64,000 nucleotides of DNA, taken from Hyphomicrobiales bacterium (GTDB taxonomy: Bacteria; Pseudomonadota; Alphaproteobacteria; Rhizobiales; Rhizobiaceae). The translations under genes were made by a program, and so were the position numbers. Below, piece after piece: positions 19,896 through 26,340 of this stretch. The notes beneath the pieces were generated by a model that did no database searches, had not been told where the DNA came from, and saw nothing but the letters and a program-made list of their open reading frames with translations. Location: the NCBI GenBank assembly GCA_900469965.1, contig UBZP01000005.1, positions 62,001 to 126,000 on the forward strand, written 5' to 3'. The stretch's first letter is position 1; each line of letters starts with the position of its first letter.

Positions 19896-20636
19896 ATGCT
19901 GAAGAAATCGCTATTGCTTGCCGCAAGCCTCGTCCTCGCAGGTCCGCCCGCCTGGGCGGACGATCGCTATGCGACCCGCCCGCCCGTCATCGTCAGCCCC
20001 GACCTGACGGCCCCCTGGGTCATGCAACTGACCGGACAGGGGGTGAGCCCCGCTGTCTCGTCGCGCCGCATCGTCACCCGCCAGCAGGCGCAGCAGCGCC
20101 GCGTGCTCCGGCAGCGCAACCCCGACGGCGTCCAGCTTGCGGCGGTGACCGGCGCGGCGCGGCCGGTGCAGACGCAGATGGACCCGATGTTCCTGCCGCA
20201 GATCGTCGACTACGAGACGACCCACAAGGCCGGCACGATCGTGATCGACACCAACAACCGCTTCCTCTACCTCGTGCTCGGCGACGGCAAGGCGCGGCGC
20301 TACGGCGTCGGCGTCGGCAAGCCGGGCTTCGAGTGGGCGGGCACGCACAAGGTCACCTCCAAGCGGGAATGGCCGAGCTGGACGCCGCCGAAAGAGATGA
20401 TCGCCCGCGAGGCCGCCAAGGGCCACTACCTGCCGGCCTTCATGGAGGGCGGGCCGGAGAACCCGCTCGGCTCGCGCGCCATGTATCTCGGATCCACGCT
20501 CTACCGCATCCACGGCACCAACGCGCCCTGGACGATCGGCTACGCCGTCTCGTCGGGCTGCATCCGTATGCGCAACGAGGACGTGATCGATCTCTACGAG
20601 CGGGTCGAGGTCGGCACCAAGGTCATCGTCATCTGA
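19896..20636 (+). CDS. L,D-transpeptidase (YkuD domain), first of tandem pair
   Basis: A 246-residue periplasmic enzyme that makes 3-3 cross-links in peptidoglycan or attaches proteins to it. A signal peptide (LKKSLLLAASLVLAGPPAWA) leads into a ~90-residue linker and the YkuD domain from about residue 115 (GTIVIDTNNRFLYLVLGDG). The active-site segment is IHGTNAPWTIG...SSGCIRM, with catalytic Cys in SSGCIRM and the conserved upstream His. ATG 19896 is preceded only by a weak GAGAG. A close paralogue follows 218 bases later on the same strand. Rhizobiales grow by polar, LDT-rich wall synthesis, which fits multiple copies. Confidence 0.95.
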   Translation: MLKKSLLLAASLVLAGPPAWADDRYATRPPVIVSPDLTAPWVMQLTGQGVSPAVSSRRIVTRQQAQQRRVLRQRNPDGVQLAAVTGAARPVQTQMDPMFLPQIVDYETTHKAGTIVIDTNNRFLYLVLGDGKARRYGVGVGKPGFEWAGTHKVTSKREWPSWTPPKEMIAREAAKGHYLPAFMEGGPENPLGSRAMYLGSTLYRIHGTNAPWTIGYAVSSGCIRMRNEDVIDLYERVEVGTKVIVI

Positions 20637-20737
20637 GCACCGACGGCCGGCGTCGGGCACGTCGGCCGGCGCCTTTCACGCCTTCACGGTCCGGGCCGGC
20701 GGTCCTGCGGCCGGACTGTGCGCGTTGCGCAACACCT

Positions 20738-20753
20738 GCGCTAATATTAGCGC
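20738..20753. promoter_or_regulatory. Perfect 16-base palindrome upstream of second L,D-transpeptidase
   Basis: GCGCTAAT directly abuts its complement ATTAGCGC, about 100 bases before the start of the next gene. A second short palindrome, GTTGCGCAAC (20724-20733), lies beside it. Eight-base arms with no spacer are rarely expected by chance in the small intergenic space of the window, so an operator is plausible. Confidence 0.5.
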
Positions 20754-20854
20754 CTCATTGCCTTCACAATCGGCCTTTACGGCGCCCCGCCGCTTGAAAC
20801 GCGACGGGAGTTCGCTAGCGTTTCGGGGATATGCGACAAAGAGGAAGACAGGAA

Positions 20855-21562
20855 ATGAGGAAACTCGTTCACGCGCTGCTGGCCGGAGGCATCGTCCTTG
20901 CGACCGCGCTGCCGGCAGCCACGGCGAACGCTTTCGTGCCGGCAGCAGGTGCTGCGCCGGGCACGGCATCGACCGACGTCATCACCATTGCCCAGCAGAA
21001 GCCGGTGCCGCAGAAGTACCAGCGCCGCGTGGTCCGCCTGACGACGGACGAGCGGCCGGGCACGATCATCGTCGACACCAACAACAAGTTCCTCTACCTG
21101 GTGGAAGGCAAGAACCGCGCGATCCGCTACGGCATCGGCGTCGGGCGCGAAGGCTTCGGCTGGTCCGGCGTCGTCAAGGTCGGCCGCAAGGCCGAGTGGC
21201 CGGGGTGGACGCCGCCGCCGGAAATGGTCATCCGCGAACGCAAGAAGGGCCGGATCCTGCCCGCCTACATGGAGGGCGGCATCAACAATCCGCTCGGTGC
21301 GCGTGCACTCTACCTCTACAACAAGGCCGGGCACGACACCGCCTTCCGCATCCACGGCACCAACGAGCCCTGGTCGATCGGGCTGAACATGTCCTCCGGC
21401 TGCATCCGGATGATGAACAAGGACGTCGAGCATCTCTACGCCCGCGCCGATGTCGGCGCCAAGGTGATCGTCGTCGGCCCCGGCGGACGCCAGGGCAAGG
21501 TCAGCTTCGACGACCGCGGCGTCGACGTGCTGCGCACGCTGTTCGGCAGCTTCGGCGGATAA
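20855..21562 (+). CDS. L,D-transpeptidase (YkuD domain), second of tandem pair
   Basis: A 235-residue paralogue of the preceding gene. Signal peptide RKLVHALLAGGIVLATALPAATA, then a short linker and the YkuD domain (GTIIVDTNNKFLYLVEGKN). The catalytic region IHGTNEPWSIGLNMSSGCIRM is intact. GAGGAAG (20841-20847) lies seven bases before ATG 20855, which is preferred over an in-frame ATG at 20831. Compared with its neighbour the linker is shorter and a C-terminal extension (GRQGKVSFDDRGVDVLRTL) is added, so the two may differ in partner or timing. It ends at a strong bidirectional-looking terminator. Confidence 0.95.
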   Translation: MRKLVHALLAGGIVLATALPAATANAFVPAAGAAPGTASTDVITIAQQKPVPQKYQRRVVRLTTDERPGTIIVDTNNKFLYLVEGKNRAIRYGIGVGREGFGWSGVVKVGRKAEWPGWTPPPEMVIRERKKGRILPAYMEGGINNPLGARALYLYNKAGHDTAFRIHGTNEPWSIGLNMSSGCIRMMNKDVEHLYARADVGAKVIVVGPGGRQGKVSFDDRGVDVLRTLFGSFGG

Positions 21563-21588
21563 CGGGCCGCAACGGCATCCCGACGATC

Positions 21589-21630
21589 ACAGGCCACGCG
21601 GCTCCGAGCCGGCGTGGCCTGTCGCGTTTT
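21589..21630 (+). terminator. Terminator after the L,D-transpeptidase pair
   Basis: ACAGGCCACGC (21589-21599), 12-base loop, GCGTGGCCTGT (21612-21622), then CGCGTTTT. It lies between two convergent genes and may also help end hemN transcription. Confidence 0.8.
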
Positions 21631-21674
21631 CGCGGGCGGGACGCGGGTCCGGCCGACAGCCATCGGCCCTCGTC

Positions 21675-23027
21675 TCACGCCGCCTTGCTGAAGGCGCGGC
21701 CGCCCTTGCCGAGATAGGCGTCGAAGGCGGAGGCGGCTATGCGCACGACGAAGCGGTGGTGCTCGTCGACGCTCAGGGTGGCGCCGTCGATTGCGATCAG
21801 GCCGTCGCGCCGGAGCGCTGCGAGCGTCGGATTGTCCGAAAGGAGCGGCGTTGCGGAAAAGCCGTGCCGTTTCGCCACCGCCTCGACGTCGACGCTGAAG
21901 TCGCACATCACCCGTTCGATGAGTTCGGCCCGCAACCTGTCCTCCGCGGTCAGGGCGTATCCCTTCGCCGCGGCAAGCTGGCCCTGCCCGATGCGCTCGG
22001 CATACTGGCCGAGCGGCACCGCGTTCTGGATGTAGCCCTCCGCAAACTTGCCGATCGCAGACGCGCCGAGCCCGATCAGCGTGCGACATTCGTCGGTGGT
22101 GTAGCCCTGGAAATTGCGATGCAGGCGGCCGGTGCGCGCGGCGATGCAGAGATCGTCGTCCGGCAGGGCGAAATGGTCGAGGCCGATCCGCTCGTAGCCG
22201 GCGGCCACCAGCGTCTGCGCGATCGCCTCGGCCTGCTCGTTGCGCTGATGCGCATCGGGAAGGGCGTTCTCGTCGATCATCCGCTGGTGCTTCTTGAAGT
22301 CGGGCACATGGGCATAGCCGAAGACGGCCAGGCGGTCCGGCCGCAGCGCCACGGCCGCTTCCACCGTCTCGACGCAGGATGTGACGGTCTGGTGCGGCAG
22401 GCCGTAGATGAGGTCGAAGCTCAGCGCGGAAATGCCCGCCTGCCGCAGTCGCTCGACGGCGAGCGCGGTGCACTCGACGCTCTGGATGCGGTTGATCGCC
22501 TTCTGCACGACCGGATCGAAGCTCTGGACGCCGAGGCTCGCGCGGGTGACGCCGGCGGCGCCGAGGGCGGCGGCCATCTCCGCGGTCAGGGTGCGCGGGT
22601 CGATCTCGACTGCGACGTTGACCTTTTCGGCAAAGCCGAGCCGGTCCCGCAGGGCGTCCATCAGGCCCGTGAACTCGGCCGGCTGCATGATCGTCGGCGT
22701 GCCGCCGCCGAAATGGATCTCGCCGACGTCGAGCGGGCCGCCGCGCGCCGAAGCGACCAGTTCGGCCTCCCGGTGCAGCAGAGCCACATAGTCGATGATC
22801 GGCTGGTCATGGCGGGTGATCGTGGTGTGACAGCCGCAATACCAGCACATGGCGCGACAGAAGGGCACATGCAGATAGAGGGAGGTCCGCTCGCCCTTCG
22901 GTATCGCGCCGATCCATCCGCCATAGAGCCCGACATCGTCGAGCGGGCCGAAATGGGGGGCGGTCGGATAGCTGGTGTAGCGGGGCAGACGGGCCTCGCC
23001 GTATTTCGCCATGATGGCCTGGGACAT
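21675..23027 (-). CDS. hemN: Oxygen-independent coproporphyrinogen III oxidase
   Basis: Radical-SAM enzyme of anaerobic haem synthesis, 450 residues, converting coproporphyrinogen III to protoporphyrinogen IX. HVPFCRAMCWYCGC carries the CxxxCxxC cluster motif near residue 60; the extra downstream Cys and the N-terminal RYTSYPTAPHF are typical of true HemN rather than HemW. FGGGTPTIMQP and the C-terminal HemN_C region follow. ATG at 23027. A FixK/FNR-type box 63 bases upstream indicates induction at low oxygen. Monocistronic. Confidence 0.96.
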   Translation of the reverse strand: MSQAIMAKYGEARLPRYTSYPTAPHFGPLDDVGLYGGWIGAIPKGERTSLYLHVPFCRAMCWYCGCHTTITRHDQPIIDYVALLHREAELVASARGGPLDVGEIHFGGGTPTIMQPAEFTGLMDALRDRLGFAEKVNVAVEIDPRTLTAEMAAALGAAGVTRASLGVQSFDPVVQKAINRIQSVECTALAVERLRQAGISALSFDLIYGLPHQTVTSCVETVEAAVALRPDRLAVFGYAHVPDFKKHQRMIDENALPDAHQRNEQAEAIAQTLVAAGYERIGLDHFALPDDDLCIAARTGRLHRNFQGYTTDECRTLIGLGASAIGKFAEGYIQNAVPLGQYAERIGQGQLAAAKGYALTAEDRLRAELIERVMCDFSVDVEAVAKRHGFSATPLLSDNPTLAALRRDGLIAIDGATLSVDEHHRFVVRIAASAFDAYLGKGGRAFSKAA

Positions 23028-23089
23028 CGGTCTTGCTTCCGTTCGTTCTGATCCGGAAGCGACCCTAGGAGGCTCCGCAGGGGCCGTCT

Positions 23090-23103
23090 TTGACGAATCT
23101 CAA
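23090..23103. promoter_or_regulatory. FNR/FixK-type box upstream of hemN
   Basis: TTGAC-GAAT-CTCAA matches the consensus TTGAT-N4-ATCAA at eight of ten positions. It lies 63-76 bases upstream of the hemN start, a usual place for a class II activator site. FixK/FnrN control of hemN is established in rhizobia. Confidence 0.75.
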
Positions 23104-23145
23104 ACGGGCGGGCGCGTCGACGATCCCGAACGGGCGATGCACGGA

Positions 23146-23170
23146 GGCCGCCGGCGCTGGTCCGGCGGCC
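23146..23170 (-). terminator. Stem-loop downstream of first RTX gene
   Basis: GGCCGCCGG (23146-23154) and CCGGCGGCC (23162-23170), 24 bases after the RTX stop in the direction of transcription. No U-tract follows. A similar hairpin follows the second RTX gene at the same distance. Confidence 0.5.
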
Positions 23171-23193
23171 CCCGTTTCCAATGGTCCTCTCTG

Positions 23194-26151
23194 TCAGGCC
23201 AGGATGAAATCGCTGGTCGAGAGCGAGGTCACCTTGCTGAGGGTCGCGACCAGCACGCCGTCGGCTTCGTTGCCGGTGCCGTCGGCGTCGTACCAGAGGC
23301 GGCCGTTGTCCTTCTCGAAGAAGAACTGCGGCGCCGCGCCGGTGGCCTTCAGATCATTGCCCGAATAGAGCGCCAGCTTGGAGAAGCCGAAGACGGCCTT
23401 GCTGACGACGAGCTTGTCCTCGCCGCGCTTGAAATCGGTGATCTGGTCGCCGGAGCCGATGGCCTCGGCGGTGGCGTAGATGAACTGGTCGGCGCCCGTG
23501 CCACCGGTCAGGAGGTCGCCCTCGCCGCCGCCTTCCAGCTTGTCGTTGCCGGAACGGCCGTCCAGCTTGTCGTCGCCGAGCCCGCCCTTGAGCACGTTGG
23601 CGGCGCTGCTGCCGAGGATCGTGTCGTCATTGTCGCGGCCGCTGACGTTCTCGATGCCGGACAAGGAAAGGCCCGAGGCGACGCCGCCGTTCCTGGCGTT
23701 GTTCTGCAGGTCGACGATCACGGCATGATCGGAGACGATGTTGAACTCGAGCGTGTCGACGCCGCTCCCGCCGGAGAAGAAGTCCGTTCCGGTCTCGTCG
23801 GTGTAGCGGACGAAGTGGTCGTTGCCGGCGTCGCCGTAGAGCTTGTCGTTGCCGGTGTCGTCGACGAGGTAGTCGTTGCCGCTGCCACCCTTCAGCGTGT
23901 CGTTGCCCGCGCCGCCGTTCAGGTAGTCGATCTGCTGGCCGCCGGTGACGGTGTCGCGACCGCGGCCGCCCAGGTAGTCCAGCGCTTCCATGCCGTTGAA
24001 GGAGGTGGTGGCGTTGACCTTCACCGTACCGGTGCTGAAGGCGAAGTTGACGTCGAAGCTCTCCTCCTTGAAGTCGACGACGACACGGTCGGCGCCGGAG
24101 CCGCCGGCGGCGTAGTCGCCGACGTTCATGTAGATCATGTCGTTGCCGGCATCGCCGTAGAGGCTGTCGCGGTCGCTGTCCTTGATGCCGCCGCTGCCGT
24201 AAATCGTGTCGTTGCCGTCGCCGCCATAGATCTTGTCGGCACCGTACCAGCCGGTCAGTTCGTCGGCGCCGCCGAGGCCCTTGAGCGTGTCGTTGCCGGC
24301 CATGCCATTGATGTAGTCGTCGAGCTTGCCGGCCGTCAGCGTGTCGTGGCCCTGGCCGGACGAGATGTGGACGCGCTCGAAGTTCTTCGCCTTTACGTCG
24401 CCGTTGACGAGCGTGGCGTTGGAGGACAGCGTGAACGACAGGTTGGCCCTGCTGTCGTAACGGTTGACCCAGAGCGTGTCGATGCCCGAACCGCCGTCGG
24501 TGCTGTAGCGCCCGGCCGTCGAGCCGCCCGCATTGTTGACGGTCACGGTGTCGTCGCCGGCGCCGCCGAGCATGGTGGTGAGCGCGGTGCCGTATTCGGT
24601 GTCGGCGGAGAGGTAGTCGTCGTCACTGCCGCCGTCGAGCAGGTTGGTGCCGCCGCCGGAATCGATGAGGCGGTCGTCGCCTGAGCCGCCCTTGACGGTG
24701 TCGTTGCCGGAGGTCGAATAGAACTGGTCGTTGCCCTTGCCGCCGGTCATCCGGTTGTTGCCGCTGCCGGCGTCGAAGTCCACATGGCTGAGGCTTCCGG
24801 CCGACAGGACGTCGTTGCCGCTGCCCGTTTCGATGGTGAAGCTCTCGCCGCTGGTGATCACCGTGCCGTCCGAGAGCTTGGCCGTGCTGCCGGAGATGCT
24901 GAAGGTCAGGTTGCTCTTGCTGTCGGAACGGTCGATCCAGACCGTATCGAAGCCGCTGCCGCCCCGGATCGTGTCCTTGCCGCCGCTGCCGACGATCAGA
25001 AGGTCGTTGCCGTCGCCGCCGTCGAGCACGTCGATGCCGAGGCCGCCGTCCAGGTGATCGTTGCCGCCTTGGCCGCTCAGCGTGTCATTGCCCGAGAACC
25101 CCGACAGCGTGTCGCTGCCCGAATAGCCGGTGATCTTCTCGTTCTTTTCCGTGCCGCTGATCGAATAGGCCTCGAAATTGACGATCGTGGTGCCGTTCGA
25201 AAGCGTCTGCTTCGTCGAGGACGCCTTGGCGGTGAAGGTGCCGGTGAGGCCGGAGAGCGTCAGCGTGTCCGTCCCGGTGCCGCCGTCGAGCACATCCTTG
25301 CCGTCGCCGGCCCAGCTCTCCATGCTGTGGCGGATGGCGTCGTTGCCCGAGCCGCCGCGGACGGTATCGCTGTCGCTCTCACCGGCGAGGCTGTCGTTTC
25401 CCGTGCCACCGTCGATGATGTCGCGGCCGCTGCCGCCCTGGACCGTGTCGTTGCCGGTGTCGCCGTTGATGCGGTCGTTGCCGGCATGGCCGTACATGGT
25501 GTCATCGCTGCCGCCACCGGACATCGTATCGTTGCCGGCGTCGCCGGCGACGTAGTCGCGGCCGTAGCCGCCGGAGATGTAGTCGTCCCCGTCCAGGCCC
25601 ATCAGCGAATCGCTGCCGTTGCCGCCGTAGAGCTTGTCGTTGCCGGCGCCGGCGTCGATCCAGTCGTCGCCGATCTCGCCCTTCAGGGTGTCGTTGCCGG
25701 CGCCGCCGACGAACCAGTCCTTCCAGCGGCCGCCGAGAAAGGTGTCGGCGTGGTTGCTGCCGGTCAGGTTGAAGCGCTCGACATTGACGATGCTCGCGCC
25801 GAGCAGCGACTTCGCCTTGGCCGGGTCGAAGGCCGTGAACGAGACGCCCTTGCTCGAGGCGGAGAAATTGATGCCGAGCTCGTCGAAGCCGAGGCCGCCG
25901 TCGATCCTGTCGCCTGAAAGGGACGGCACATCGAGATTGGAGATGTAGTCGTCGCCGGTGCCGGCATTGATCGTATCGGCGCCGAGGCCGCCGTTCAGGT
26001 AGTCCCGTCCCGAGCCGGTGCTCAGCGTGTTCTTGCCGGCGTCGCCGATGGCGCTCTGCGCACCGACGCCGGGGATCGTGTAGCTTGCGGCGAGCGGATC
26101 GAGCGCGAGCGCAACGTCCAGCGGCGCAATGACTTTCAATTTGTTGCTCAT
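23194..26151 (-). CDS. RTX calcium-binding repeat protein 1, type I secreted
   Basis: A 985-residue protein built almost wholly of hemolysin-type nonapeptide blocks (GGxGxDxux), e.g. GGLGADTINAGTGDDYI near residues 53-70, GGYGRDYVAGDAGNDTM, and GGLGIDVLDGGDGNDLL, separated by short non-repeat segments. It has no Sec signal; the C-terminal ~100 residues (FFFEKDNGRLWYDADGT, then VLVATLSKVTSLSTSDFILA) look like a type I secretion end. No enzymatic domain was recognised, so an adhesin, matrix or S-layer-like surface role is most likely. ABC exporter genes are not in the window. It is a tandem duplicate of the next gene, with matching leader. AGGAAG precedes the ATG. Confidence 0.93.
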   Translation of the reverse strand: MSNKLKVIAPLDVALALDPLAASYTIPGVGAQSAIGDAGKNTLSTGSGRDYLNGGLGADTINAGTGDDYISNLDVPSLSGDRIDGGLGFDELGINFSASSKGVSFTAFDPAKAKSLLGASIVNVERFNLTGSNHADTFLGGRWKDWFVGGAGNDTLKGEIGDDWIDAGAGNDKLYGGNGSDSLMGLDGDDYISGGYGRDYVAGDAGNDTMSGGGSDDTMYGHAGNDRINGDTGNDTVQGGSGRDIIDGGTGNDSLAGESDSDTVRGGSGNDAIRHSMESWAGDGKDVLDGGTGTDTLTLSGLTGTFTAKASSTKQTLSNGTTIVNFEAYSISGTEKNEKITGYSGSDTLSGFSGNDTLSGQGGNDHLDGGLGIDVLDGGDGNDLLIVGSGGKDTIRGGSGFDTVWIDRSDSKSNLTFSISGSTAKLSDGTVITSGESFTIETGSGNDVLSAGSLSHVDFDAGSGNNRMTGGKGNDQFYSTSGNDTVKGGSGDDRLIDSGGGTNLLDGGSDDDYLSADTEYGTALTTMLGGAGDDTVTVNNAGGSTAGRYSTDGGSGIDTLWVNRYDSRANLSFTLSSNATLVNGDVKAKNFERVHISSGQGHDTLTAGKLDDYINGMAGNDTLKGLGGADELTGWYGADKIYGGDGNDTIYGSGGIKDSDRDSLYGDAGNDMIYMNVGDYAAGGSGADRVVVDFKEESFDVNFAFSTGTVKVNATTSFNGMEALDYLGGRGRDTVTGGQQIDYLNGGAGNDTLKGGSGNDYLVDDTGNDKLYGDAGNDHFVRYTDETGTDFFSGGSGVDTLEFNIVSDHAVIVDLQNNARNGGVASGLSLSGIENVSGRDNDDTILGSSAANVLKGGLGDDKLDGRSGNDKLEGGGEGDLLTGGTGADQFIYATAEAIGSGDQITDFKRGEDKLVVSKAVFGFSKLALYSGNDLKATGAAPQFFFEKDNGRLWYDADGTGNEADGVLVATLSKVTSLSTSDFILA

Positions 26152-26226
26152 GGGCTTCCTCGATAGCTAGGGTTGCAGCGCCGTCATGACGCTCGCCCAC
26201 TGCTAGACAACCGCGCAGCCGCCGGT

Positions 26227-26242
26227 TGTTCCTGCGGGAACA
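26227..26242. promoter_or_regulatory. Inverted repeat in the leader of RTX gene 1
   Basis: TGTTCC-TGCG-GGAACA, a perfect 6-4-6 inverted repeat, 76 bases upstream of the RTX start. The same 16 bases occur at the same distance upstream of RTX gene 2, at the far end of a ~95-base conserved leader. A shared operator is the simplest reading. Confidence 0.65.
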
Positions 26243-26288
26243 GGCTCGCCTGGTCGAGTTGCGAGGCTTCTCACCCGTCCCGGTCGCA

Positions 26289-26316
26289 GAAGCCGCCGGA
26301 CTGTCCCGGCGGCTTC
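26289..26316 (-). terminator. Stem-loop downstream of second RTX gene
   Basis: GAAGCCGCCGG (26289-26299) and CCGGCGGCTTC (26306-26316) around a six-base loop, about 25 bases after the stop at 26341. No U-tract follows. It separates the two RTX units. Confidence 0.55.
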
Positions 26317-26340
26317 CCTTGTCGGACGCCTTGTTCCCGC

